Positions 52,334 to 59,200 of a DNA stretch of 59,200 nucleotides are shown here, piece after piece. Every line of letters starts with the position of its first letter. Position 1 is the stretch's first letter. The notes beneath the pieces were generated by a model. That model searched no databases. It was given only the letters and a program-made list of their open reading frames with translations, and was not told the origin of the DNA. Location: assembly GCA_000431815.1 (NCBI GenBank), contig FR889248.1:1-59200 (forward strand), read 5' to 3'. The DNA comes from Butyrivibrio sp. CAG:318 (lineage in GTDB: Bacteria; Bacillota; Clostridia; Lachnospirales; Lachnospiraceae). The position numbers were made by a program, and so were the translations under genes.

Positions 52334-53548
52334 GTGGCGGATATCAGACAGTACAGAAAAGACAAAGAGACGGCTGAAGTTGATTATGATGACAGCGGTC
52401 ATGACGATTACGGACGAAGAATAAAGCAGCACAGGGCGAGAATACGAGTGGCTATAATGGGCGCAGGAATTCTGTGCGTGCTTGTAATTATTATAATCAG
52501 TATTATCAAATATAACATGAATTATGGCTCGTATACCGTCAAAGCATCTGCGGATATCAACGACAGCGGTTACACAAGATATTTGAATTTCGGCGGTGGC
52601 TTTGTGCGCTACAGCCGCGACGGAATATCGCTTTACAGTTATGACGGAACACGCAGATGGGACAGGACATATGAGATCAATAATCCGCTTACTGATGTAT
52701 GCGGTAATTATCTTGCGATTGCAGACGCCGGTGGAAGCGAAATTTATCTTTTTAACAAGGATGGTTATGTGGCAGCAGTTAATACGGCACTTCCCATCTC
52801 GCAGATAAATGTTTCATCCCAGGGACTTGTTGCGGCTATACTGACTGACGGAACGGCTTCCAATATTAATATGTATAATCAGGATGGAAGCAAAATATAT
52901 AATATCAAGACAACTGTTGAAGGGGACGGTGTCCCTGTGAGCATGTCGGTTTCCGATGACGGAAGCAAACTTGTCGTCGCTTATACTGCAGTTAAGGGTC
53001 AGGAGCTTGCGACAAGTGTTGTGTTCTATAATTTCGACGAAGTGGGCCAGAACGAGGTTGAACGTATAGTGGGTGGATATGACACATACGGGAATCAGCT
53101 GGTATCCAAGGTTGAATTCATAAATTCGGATACTGTGGCAGCGTTCGGAGAGAACATAATCAGTTTCTTCAGGATAAATGAATATCCTAAACAGCTTAAA
53201 GATATTGACATAGATTACAGAATACGTAAAATTTTCTATTCGGGAAGTTATGTCGGGGTATGCCATTCTACAGACAACGGTACGACGGTGGATGTGTATG
53301 ACACGTCGGGTAATACGGTGATGACGCGCGAGGTTTCCGACGATTATAATAATTTTGCTTTCGGAGAAAGCACGCTTGTCATGTATGGCGCCGACAAGTG
53401 CAGTATAGTCAATATGAAAGGCAAGGAAATTTTCCAATACGATTTTGAAGACGATATAATAGATCTGATTCCTTTGGATGGGAATACAGGCTTCCTGTAT
53501 CACAGCAGCGGACGCATGCAGCAGATCGTATTAAAACACGGAGGCTGA
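52334..53548 (+). CDS. DUF5711-like membrane-anchored beta-propeller protein
   Basis: GTG start behind GTAAGGAG (404 residues). Charged cytoplasmic N-terminus, one membrane helix (about 38-60), then about 340 residues of repeated strand patterns (FGGGFVRYSRDGISLYSYDG, YLAIADAGGSEIYLFNKDG, VSVSDDGSKLVVAY) typical of a beta propeller. It matches the Lachnospiraceae DUF5711 family. The extracellular propeller next to a LysM protein and CvpA suggests a cell-envelope role. It starts 22 nt after the LysM gene and ends one base before the CvpA gene. Confidence 0.82.
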   Translation: MADIRQYRKDKETAEVDYDDSGHDDYGRRIKQHRARIRVAIMGAGILCVLVIIIISIIKYNMNYGSYTVKASADINDSGYTRYLNFGGGFVRYSRDGISLYSYDGTRRWDRTYEINNPLTDVCGNYLAIADAGGSEIYLFNKDGYVAAVNTALPISQINVSSQGLVAAILTDGTASNINMYNQDGSKIYNIKTTVEGDGVPVSMSVSDDGSKLVVAYTAVKGQELATSVVFYNFDEVGQNEVERIVGGYDTYGNQLVSKVEFINSDTVAAFGENIISFFRINEYPKQLKDIDIDYRIRKIFYSGSYVGVCHSTDNGTTVDVYDTSGNTVMTREVSDDYNNFAFGESTLVMYGADKCSIVNMKGKEIFQYDFEDDIIDLIPLDGNTGFLYHSSGRMQQIVLKHGG

Positions 53549-53549
53549 T

Positions 53550-54224
53550 ATGAATTGGACTTTAATATGTGTAATAGCAATTCTGCTTATCAATATATTG
53601 ATAGGTGTCCGCAAAGGACTTATTAAGATGGTATTTTCTGTGGCAGCGGTAGTGGTGGTAACTGCAGTCACGGTTTTTGCGTCGCCACATATAGCAGGGT
53701 ATCTTGCGGAGCATACATCATGGGATACTAAGGTGTATGATAATACATATAAATACCTTGAGGAGCATGATATGCTTCTTGACGGCAGCGGACTTATGGA
53801 TGTTGATAAACTCCCGCTCCCGAAATCGCTTAAGCAGAACATTGCCGATAAGGCCGGAGAACTTGTTTCGCAGGGCGCTGATGCATATAATTCATACATA
53901 ACCGCAAGAATTGCTGATATAATTTTTAAAGCTGCGGTATATGTGGCATGTTATATAATTGTGAGCATAATTGTATTTATAATAGGAATACTTCTTAATG
54001 TGGTAAGCAGGCTTCCGGTTTTGAAACAGATTAACAGGATAAGCGGTGGAATCATAGGACTTGCCATGGGAGTGATCTTTGTGTGGCTTGGATTTGTGAT
54101 AATAACATTTCTCGGCAATACATCTTTTGCATCGGAAGCGTTCAGACAGATAGATGAGAATGCTTTTCTTACATTTATGTATGACAGGAATATTATACTG
54201 AATATCCTTATCGGAATTTTTTGA
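53550..54224 (+). CDS. CvpA family membrane protein
   Basis: 224 residues with four membrane helices in the CvpA arrangement: WTLICVIAILLINILIGVRKG at the N-terminus, a second helix about 24-45, then a soluble loop, and the pair VAC YIIVSIIVFIIGILLNVV and ISGGIIGLAMGVIFVWLGF. CvpA proteins affect envelope homeostasis and colicin V export in E. coli. It is the last gene of the LysM-DUF5711 unit. Start follows ACGGAGGCTGAT. Confidence 0.85.
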   Translation: MNWTLICVIAILLINILIGVRKGLIKMVFSVAAVVVVTAVTVFASPHIAGYLAEHTSWDTKVYDNTYKYLEEHDMLLDGSGLMDVDKLPLPKSLKQNIADKAGELVSQGADAYNSYITARIADIIFKAAVYVACYIIVSIIVFIIGILLNVVSRLPVLKQINRISGGIIGLAMGVIFVWLGFVIITFLGNTSFASEAFRQIDENAFLTFMYDRNIILNILIGIF

Positions 54225-54243
54225 AATAATTTAAAAACAGGTA

Positions 54244-54272
54244 TTGACTTGCAGGAACTTAGTTGATATAAT
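54244..54272 (+). promoter_or_regulatory. Promoter of tRNA-Cys
   Basis: TTGACT, 17 bp, TATAAT, 30 bp before the tRNA. Confidence 0.75.
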
Positions 54273-54301
54273 GTAAAAGCTTTCGGTACAAACCGTAAGA
54301 T

Positions 54302-54372
54302 GGCGAGTTAGCCAAGTGGTAAGGCGTGGGTCTGCAACACCCTGATCACCAGTTCAAATCTGGTACTCGCCT
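54302..54372 (+). tRNA. tRNA-Cys (anticodon GCA)
   Basis: 71-nt cloverleaf: acceptor GGCGAGT/ACTCGCC, D stem GCC/GGC, anticodon loop CTGCAAC (GCA), T arm CCAG(T)TCAAATCTGG, discriminator T as expected for Cys. CCA is not encoded. The outer pair of the anticodon stem is a T-T mismatch. Confidence 0.92.
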
Positions 54373-54375
54373 CTG

Positions 54376-54416
54376 ATAAATCTCATGACATATGTTTGTG
54401 AGATTTATTTTTTTGC
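54376..54416 (+). terminator. Terminator of tRNA-Cys
   Basis: ATAAATCTCA/TGAGATTTAT stem followed by seven T. Confidence 0.85.
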
Positions 54417-54453
54417 AGGCATGACAGTTATTATGAAGGGAAAGTGACGAACC

Positions 54454-54669
54454 GTGGAATTTAACCTTGGTGACATCATCAGAATGAAGAAGTCACATCC
54501 GTGCGGAAGCAGTGAATGGGAAATACTCAGAACCGGAGCTGATTTCAGACTTAAATGCATGGGATGCGGACATCAGATAATGGTTCCGCGCAGACTTGTT
54601 GAGAAGAACACCCGCTCAGTGCGAAGCGGCGCAGCCGGCATAATAAAAAAAGCTTGCCAAGATAAGTAA
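54454..54669 (+). CDS. DUF951 family protein
   Basis: GTG start (GTGGAATTTAACC) behind GGGAAAGTGACGAACC; 71 residues. The pattern FNLGDIIRMKKSHPCGSSEWEI and KCMGCGHQIMVPR is the whole DUF951 domain, a small beta protein with two to three cysteines. Its biochemical role is unknown. In many Firmicutes it lies upstream of rpsF or ychF, as here. The rpsF promoter -35 overlaps its 3' end. Confidence 0.9.
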   Translation: MEFNLGDIIRMKKSHPCGSSEWEILRTGADFRLKCMGCGHQIMVPRRLVEKNTRSVRSGAAGIIKKACQDK

Positions 54670-54682
54670 GGTATGGTATCAT
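54654..54682 (+). promoter_or_regulatory. Promoter of rpsF-ssb-rpsR
   Basis: TTGCCA, 17 bp, TATCAT. The leader of about 75 nt contains a GC(T)CCCTG/CAGGG(G)GC hairpin at about 54715-54736 that could be a ribosomal-protein binding site, but I see no conserved CCG bulge. Confidence 0.6.
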
Positions 54683-54761
54683 ATATTTTCGTGATATATT
54701 AGATATATTCCTTGCTCCCTGCCTGACAGGGGGCCACAAGACCAAAAGGAGGTGCAACAGC

Positions 54762-55049
54762 ATGAACAAGTATGAATTAGTAGTCGTTGTTAACGCAGTT
54801 ATCGAGGACGACGCAAGAGCAGCTGTCATTGAGAAAGCTAAAGACCTTATCACACGTTTCGGAGGAACAATCTCAGGCGTTGATGAATGGGGTAAGAAGA
54901 GATTAGCTTACGAGATTCAGAAGATGAATGACGGTTTCTATTATTTCATCAAATTTGAGGCAGAGACTACAGCAATCGCTGAGATCGAGTCACAGATGCG
55001 TATCATGGACAATGTCCTTAGATACTTATGCGTTAAGGTAGAAGAATAA
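54762..55049 (+). CDS. rpsF: 30S ribosomal protein S6
   Basis: 95 residues, full length: NKYELVVVVNAVIEDDARAAV start, GGTISGVDEWGKKRLAYEIQKMNDGFYYFIKF core. It binds S18 on the platform of the small subunit. First gene of the conserved rpsF-ssb-rpsR unit. Ribosome-binding site AAAGGAGGTG. Confidence 0.97.
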   Translation: MNKYELVVVVNAVIEDDARAAVIEKAKDLITRFGGTISGVDEWGKKRLAYEIQKMNDGFYYFIKFEAETTAIAEIESQMRIMDNVLRYLCVKVEE

Positions 55050-55131
55050 TCGCCTGACGGCAGTCCCCATAGATTTTCAACCTTCGGCATGCACGGACGG
55101 TATAAGGATATCGTCGGAAATGGAGGCATAT

Positions 55132-55566
55132 ATGAACAAAGTTATCTTAATGGGAAGATTAACAAGGGATCCGGATGTTCGTTACGGAACAGGAGAAAGA
55201 TCCACAACAATAGCCAGATATACACTGGCAGTTGACAGAAGATTCAAGAGAGACAATGAACAGACGGCTGATTTTATATCATGTGTGGCATTTGACAGAA
55301 ATGCGGAGTTCGCAGAGAAGTACCTTAAACAGGGTACTAAGATTGCCATCACAGGAAGAATACAGACCGGAAGTTACACCAATAAGGACGGCAATAAGGT
55401 TTATACAACAGATATCGTTGTAGAGGAGCAGGAATTTGCAGAGAGCAAGTCAGCTTCCGAGAATAACGGTGGTTATACACCGGCAGCGAGACCTGAACCG
55501 AGCGCAGCCGGAGATGGTTTTATGAACATCCCTGACGGCGTGGAAGACGAAGGCCTGCCGTTCTAG
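55132..55566 (+). CDS. ssb: Single-stranded DNA-binding protein
   Basis: Start is ATG 55132 with GGAGGCATAT; four upstream codons lack a site. 144 residues: OB fold about 1-105 (MNKVILMGRLTRDPDVRYG, AVDRRFKR, TDFISCVAFDRNAEFA-like segment) and a flexible tail ending in the acidic DEGLPF tip that binds partner proteins. It coats single-stranded DNA in replication and repair. It sits between the S6 and S18 genes, as in most Firmicutes. Confidence 0.97.
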   Translation: MNKVILMGRLTRDPDVRYGTGERSTTIARYTLAVDRRFKRDNEQTADFISCVAFDRNAEFAEKYLKQGTKIAITGRIQTGSYTNKDGNKVYTTDIVVEEQEFAESKSASENNGGYTPAARPEPSAAGDGFMNIPDGVEDEGLPF

Positions 55567-55592
55567 AGATTTTTATAAGGAGGTCATGACAA

Positions 55593-55859
55593 ATGTCTAA
55601 TCCAAGAGAAGCTAAGGGCGATTCTCCAATGAAGAAGAGAATGGGCCGCAGAAGAAAAAAAGTTTGTGTATTCTGCAGCGATAGCGCTAATAACGTAATC
55701 GACTACAAGGATGTTAATAAATTAAAGAGATATGTATCAGAGAGAGGTAAGATCCTTCCTAGAAGAATTACCGGAACATGTGCAAAGCACCAGAGAGCTC
55801 TTACTGTTGCAGTTAAGAGAGCAAGACACATTGCACTTCTCCCATACACACTTGATTAA
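55593..55859 (+). CDS. rpsR: 30S ribosomal protein S18
   Basis: 88 residues: basic N-terminal extension (KKRMGRRRKKV), the cysteine pair CVFC and a further Cys/His in GTCAKHQRA suggesting a zinc-binding form, and the conserved PRRITGTCAKHQRALTVAVK core. Partner of S6. Last gene of the unit, followed by a strong terminator. Confidence 0.97.
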   Translation: MSNPREAKGDSPMKKRMGRRRKKVCVFCSDSANNVIDYKDVNKLKRYVSERGKILPRRITGTCAKHQRALTVAVKRARHIALLPYTLD

Positions 55860-55882
55860 TTAGATAAACAGACGTATTTAAG

Positions 55883-55915
55883 CCTGTCGGACGAAAGTCC
55901 GGCAGGTTTTTTTTT
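55883..55915 (+). terminator. Terminator after rpsR
   Basis: CCTGTCGGAC-GAAA-GTCCGGCAGG followed by nine T. Confidence 0.93.
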
Positions 55916-55976
55916 GTCGTATTGTCGCAAAATGTCTAAAAATATATGCATTAAGGGTGCAATTTTGTGCGTATTT

Positions 55977-55992
55977 ACGAAAACGTTATCGT
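55977..55992. promoter_or_regulatory. LacI-type operator-like palindrome
   Basis: ACGAAAACGTTATCGT is a 16-bp near-palindrome (one mismatched pair) with a central CG step, close to catabolite-responsive elements bound by CcpA-like proteins. It lies beside a TAAAAT -10-like box about 50 bp before the surface protein gene. Confidence 0.45.
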
Positions 55993-56048
55993 GATAAAAT
56001 ACATACAAATTTAGTGGTGCACTATATTAAAAAATTTAGGAGGTAACA

Positions 56049-57626
56049 ATGAGAAAACACAATTTATCAAAGGTTCTTGCCTTGACTCTGGCAGGAATTA
56101 TGACAATCGGCGGATGCCTGGTTGCCAAGAAGACGGACGTAAGTGCCGCAGCTACAACATTTGGACTTTACATCGGCGGAGAATCCCCTATAGCAACAGT
56201 TGATGCAGAGACAACAGGTACATACAAACTTTCATACTCAGGCGATGCAGTATCAGCAGGAGATTGGGGAACAATGTACTTCAAACAGACATCAACAGAC
56301 GCAGGTAAGGTGGGATTTGGAGTCAAGGTTGACTCAATCAAACTTAATGATAAAGAATATAATGTACCGGCTAAATGGCAGGGTGTATCGGCAGATGCTG
56401 TAAACAAAGAGGGACTTTTTGACATTGCATTCTACAATCAGTGGGGCGATGCAACAGGAAACATCGGAGACGGAACAGGTAAAGATCTCGGATCATTAGC
56501 TGTTACAGATGCAGAAGTTACTTTTACAATCGCTAAGCTCGATACATTCGGACTTTACATCGGTGGAGAAAATCCTATTGCAACAGTTGACGGAGCAACA
56601 GGTACATATACAATTGAATACTCAGGCGATGCAGTATCAGCAGGAGACTGGGGAACAATGTATTTCAAACAGACTAACGATCAGAAGCACCTTGACGGAA
56701 GTGCTGTTAAGATTGAATCTATCAGCCTTAACGGAACTGATTATCCGGTACCTGAGAAATGGCAGAGCCTTCAGTCATCAGCAGTAACAAATGACGGACT
56801 CTTCGACATTTCATTCTACAATCAGTGGGACGATGCAGCAGGAAACATCGGAGACGGAACAGGTAAGGATCTTGGAAGCCTTCAGGTAACAGAAGCTAAG
56901 ATTACATTTACTGTAGTAAGCAACACAGAAGCTGTAGCACTTGGCGGAGACACATCTGACGATAATGGCGACAGCAAGGATTATACAGACAGCAAAGAAG
57001 ACGGCGATGATACTACGCTTGATGACACCAAGAAAGATGACAATGCAGAAGTGACAGAGAAGATTGATCTTAACAAGGAGTGCAAGCCTGTTGATGGCAA
57101 GACTCCTAGTGCAACAATCAAGAGCTCGGATTTTGCGTCCACAAAGGGTGTAAAAGCCATTGTGGTTGAGACTTCAATTCCTGAATCTGCAAAAGATAAA
57201 TGGAATGACTGGTGTGGAAATATCGTAGTTGTTAAAGATTCAGAAGGTACACATTACTATATGTGGGGCGGCGCAAGCGTAAGCTGGAATAAAGATGTTG
57301 ACGGAGACGAAGTTGATGATATAATCGGTGGAGTTAATGGCGACCAGTGGCTTGGAACCGTTGTAGATGGCAAGGTAACGCTTACTATTCCGGTTGCAAG
57401 TGAAGATTTCACAATTGATTTTATCACAGACTGTTATGTTGAGAATGGAGCACCTTCATATGACGGAGCAATTTATGTTCTTGATAATGCATCACTCAGT
57501 GCAACAGCCCAGAAGCCGGGAAATGGTGATAAGCCACTCGGCGACACTGTTATGATTTTCGTAGCAGTTGCAGCTCTTGCAGCATGTGTGGCAGTAACCG
57601 CCAGGAAAACAGCTGTAGAGAAATAA
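56049..57626 (+). CDS. Secreted surface protein with two tandem domains
   Basis: 525 residues. Signal peptide about 1-34 (cleaved near VSA AA). Two homologous domains of about 128 residues (about 38-165 and 166-293) share LYIGGESPIATVD-like starts, SGDAVSAGDWGTMYFKQT and FYNQWGDATGNIGDGTGKDLGSL. An acidic Asp/Lys linker (about 300-345) leads to a third beta-rich domain (about 350-490) with conserved Trp/Gly. The C-terminus has KPLGD, a membrane helix (about 500-518) and a short basic end. The aromatic, beta-rich domains suggest binding of carbohydrate or another cell-surface ligand. Neighbours encode similar proteins. Confidence 0.8.
   Translation: MRKHNLSKVLALTLAGIMTIGGCLVAKKTDVSAAATTFGLYIGGESPIATVDAETTGTYKLSYSGDAVSAGDWGTMYFKQTSTDAGKVGFGVKVDSIKLNDKEYNVPAKWQGVSADAVNKEGLFDIAFYNQWGDATGNIGDGTGKDLGSLAVTDAEVTFTIAKLDTFGLYIGGENPIATVDGATGTYTIEYSGDAVSAGDWGTMYFKQTNDQKHLDGSAVKIESISLNGTDYPVPEKWQSLQSSAVTNDGLFDISFYNQWDDAAGNIGDGTGKDLGSLQVTEAKITFTVVSNTEAVALGGDTSDDNGDSKDYTDSKEDGDDTTLDDTKKDDNAEVTEKIDLNKECKPVDGKTPSATIKSSDFASTKGVKAIVVETSIPESAKDKWNDWCGNIVVVKDSEGTHYYMWGGASVSWNKDVDGDEVDDIIGGVNGDQWLGTVVDGKVTLTIPVASEDFTIDFITDCYVENGAPSYDGAIYVLDNASLSATAQKPGNGDKPLGDTVMIFVAVAALAACVAVTARKTAVEK
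56234..56889 (+). repeat. Intragenic duplication, period about 384 bp
   Basis: Segments starting at 56234 and 56618 are almost identical over about 57 bp (two mismatches), as are those around 56449 and 56833. This is a recent or homogenised duplication of one domain. Confidence 0.8.
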
Positions 57627-57678
57627 AAAGGATATAAAAGAAGGTATTTTAATATAGTGTAACCATATAATTTATGAG

Positions 57679-57709
57679 CTGCCCGGTATGCATATTGCCG
57701 GGCAGTTTT
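57679..57709 (+). terminator. Terminator after the two-domain surface protein
   Basis: CTGCCCGG/CCGGGCAG followed by four T. Confidence 0.82.
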
Positions 57710-57710
57710 C

Positions 57711-57727
57711 ATGTCCGCAGCGGACAT
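57711..57727. promoter_or_regulatory. Perfect 17-bp palindrome
   Basis: ATGTCCGC-A-GCGGACAT, directly after the terminator and about 110 bp before a TATAAT box (57836-57841) of the next gene. It looks like a dimer-protein operator; no owner is known. Confidence 0.45.
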
Positions 57728-57908
57728 ATTTGCACACGGTCCGGATGCAGCTTGTATATGGAAAAACATGTCTAATTTAATCTGCATTGCATATCTAATT
57801 TGTTTGGTACACAAACTCGACAAAAAAATGTAAACTATAATCAGTCGTTGGGACGGAGAACCATATGACGGAACATATTATTAATTATCTTAGGAGGGTA
57901 ATAGTACA

Positions 57909-58562
57909 ATGAAAAAATTTAAAAAAGTTTTAGCTGCTGTTTTAGCAGGAACAATGGTAGTAGCATCTATGGTATGCTCAGCATTCGCAACAGGTGATTT
58001 TAAGACAACAGGAACATCTGTAACACTTGATGACGGCGGAATCAGAATCAACATCTACAACCCATGGGGCAAGGATGACACACATGCAGTTGATTCAATG
58101 GCAAATGTTGACGGAGCTAAGGCAGTAACAGTAACAGTTAAGGTTACAGGCATGGAGAAAGACGGAATCAAGTCATTCAATATGTATCTTAACGGCGCAT
58201 CTAACGTAGATGGTAACAAGGTTTCATACTGGGAGAAAGACGGCGCTAAGAAGGACGGATGCCAGTCAACAACCGTTAACGTAACAGCTGACGGCGAGTA
58301 CAAGCTTACACTTACATCAGATGAGGCTTGGAAGGCTGGAGACAATAACTTCCTTATGGTTGGTACAGACATTGACAAAGATGCTTGGAACGCACTTAAC
58401 GGTGGCGAAGGTGATGCAAGCCTTCTTGCAATCACAGCAGTTACAGCATCAGCTGATATCCCAACAGGTGATAACGGAGCAACAGCTCTTATCCTTGTAG
58501 CAGTTGCAGCTCTTGCAGTAGTAGCTACAGTTTCAGTTAAGAAGTTTGCAGTTGAGAGATAA
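57909..58562 (+). CDS. Secreted surface protein, single domain
   Basis: 217 residues: signal peptide about 1-26 (AGTMVVASMVCSAFA), one beta-rich domain (about 30-180) with IRINIYNPWG and KSFNMYLNGASNVDG, related in style to the neighbouring proteins, and a C-terminal IPTGD, membrane helix and KKFAVER end. The last 20 residues share VAVAALA and AVE with the protein at 56049, so the anchoring is probably the same. Ribosome-binding site TTAGGAGGGTAATAGTACA. The ligand is unknown. Confidence 0.8.
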   Translation: MKKFKKVLAAVLAGTMVVASMVCSAFATGDFKTTGTSVTLDDGGIRINIYNPWGKDDTHAVDSMANVDGAKAVTVTVKVTGMEKDGIKSFNMYLNGASNVDGNKVSYWEKDGAKKDGCQSTTVNVTADGEYKLTLTSDEAWKAGDNNFLMVGTDIDKDAWNALNGGEGDASLLAITAVTASADIPTGDNGATALILVAVAALAVVATVSVKKFAVER

Positions 58563-58595
58563 TTTTCCATTATCGAAATAATATGTGATTTCTTT

Positions 58596-58625
58596 AAGGG
58601 AACCGGTTAACCGGTTCCCTTTTTA
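58596..58625 (+). terminator. Terminator after the single-domain surface protein
   Basis: AAGGGAACCGG-TTAA-CCGGTTCCCTT, followed by T-rich sequence; perfect inverted repeat. Confidence 0.88.
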
Positions 58626-58682
58626 TGCTCAGAATGTCAGGAATTATCTAATATTTTCTGTATTTTATCTCTAATAATGTCA

Positions 58683-58711
58683 TTGAATATACACGATGAA
58701 AATTATATAAT
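58683..58711 (+). promoter_or_regulatory. Promoter of the last surface protein gene
   Basis: TTGAAT, 17 bp, TATAAT, 65 bp before the start codon. Confidence 0.7.
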
Positions 58712-58776
58712 GACACAGTAGTATTTTGCTACGAAATAAAATTATATGTAACAGAAGTTACAATAGGAGGATGACA

Positions 58777-59200
58777 ATGAAACTTAGAAAATTATTAGCA
58801 GCAGTTCTTGTTGGCGTAATGACAGTTTCTTCACTTGCAATTTCAGCATTTGCAGCTGATGAGAAGGCTACAGTTCCTGCACCGGGAGAATTCGATCCGG
58901 CTGGTAAGGATTATGTTGCACAGATGTATGTTCAGACAGGCGGCTCATGGGTATTCAGAAATACATGGGCAGATGAGAGTTATGGTACTGCAGTCGGCTA
59001 TGAGAATGCCGACAAGCTTTCTAACGTAGAGAATAATGCTGTATCAGTTAATGACGGTACATTCACAGACGTTAAGCTTGAAGGAAACGGAACGTATACC
59101 GTTACACTTGATAAGCCTAACTTCACTAAGACTGCAGGCGGTAATACAACAGAGCCTACTAACTTTAACCTTATCGGTGTTTCAACTAACATTCCTGCTT
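58777..59200 (+). CDS. Secreted surface protein (cut by window end)
   Basis: ATG 58777 behind ATAGGAGGATGACA opens a frame that stays open to the end of the window (141 codons). Signal peptide about 1-27 (KLRKLLAAVLVGVMTVSS, cleavage near AFA-AD). The visible mature part has the same style as the two preceding proteins (VQTGGSWVFRNTWADESYG, GNGTYTVTLDKPNF). It is probably a third paralogue of the surface cluster. The C-terminus is not seen. Confidence 0.82.
   Translation, partial: MKLRKLLAAVLVGVMTVSSLAISAFAADEKATVPAPGEFDPAGKDYVAQMYVQTGGSWVFRNTWADESYGTAVGYENADKLSNVENNAVSVNDGTFTDVKLEGNGTYTVTLDKPNFTKTAGGNTTEPTNFNLIGVSTNIPA

Noticed and set aside
54715..54736. Ribosomal S6/S18 autoregulatory leader before rpsF
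   Set aside because: A hairpin is present, but the conserved bulged CCG features I would expect were not seen, so no riboregulator is called.

Overview
The window looks like chromosomal DNA of an anaerobic, low-to-mid GC Firmicute, most likely a member of the Lachnospiraceae (Clostridia). This is inferred from strong AGGAGG ribosome-binding sites, TTGACA/TATAAT promoters with 17-bp spacers, sporulation homologues (spmA, yyaC), a pyrophosphate-type phosphofructokinase, YhgE/Pip proteins, a LysM/DUF5711/CvpA cluster and many secreted proteins. I cannot name the genus. No phage, plasmid, CRISPR array or insertion-sequence transposase was seen.

Layout. 0-6.1 kb: the end of a flavodoxin gene, a decarboxylase-like/cupin protein, a TetR regulator followed by a collagen-like surface protein, a repeat-rich stretch around tRNA-Pro, D-lactate dehydrogenase and a lipase-like hydrolase. 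6.2-15.5 kb: an aconitase-family hydratase, a LuxR-type regulator, an atypical PII protein, the polyamine importer potABCD and an aldehyde dehydrogenase. 15.6-20.3 kb: two YhgE/Pip proteins around a small membrane protein. 20.4-24.5 kb: an amino-acid ABC importer whose binding protein looks circularly permuted, then L-serine dehydratase. 24.6-34.6 kb: two class III aminotransferases, an iron alcohol dehydrogenase, an EamA transporter, agmatine deiminase and, further on, N-carbamoylputrescine amidase. 34.7-50.9 kb: mostly housekeeping genes (pfp, GH31 alpha-xylosidase, a YesM-type kinase, murG, mtnN, pgi, niaR with a PTS-like permease, yyaC). 51-59.2 kb: an envelope cluster, tRNA-Cys, rpsF-ssb-rpsR and a run of three secreted surface proteins, the last cut by the window end.

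How the genes work together. Agmatine deiminase, carbamoylputrescine amidase, putrescine aminotransferase, aldehyde dehydrogenase, GABA aminotransferase and the iron alcohol dehydrogenase form a plausible complete route from agmatine or imported putrescine through GABA to succinate semialdehyde and 4-hydroxybutyrate, with PotABCD for uptake and a PII protein as a nitrogen sensor. The most interesting regulatory signal is a set of leader RNAs in this block, before sdaAB, the putrescine aminotransferase and aguB, and less clearly before the PII gene. In each, an intrinsic terminator lies between promoter and start codon and overlaps a small hairpin whose hexaloop has the A1/G4 signature of ANTAR antiterminator targets. 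This suggests an ANTAR-controlled amine and amino-acid catabolism regulon whose regulator would lie outside the window. A second new-looking feature is a family of about 150-185 bp non-coding repeats with shared inverted ends (four copies).
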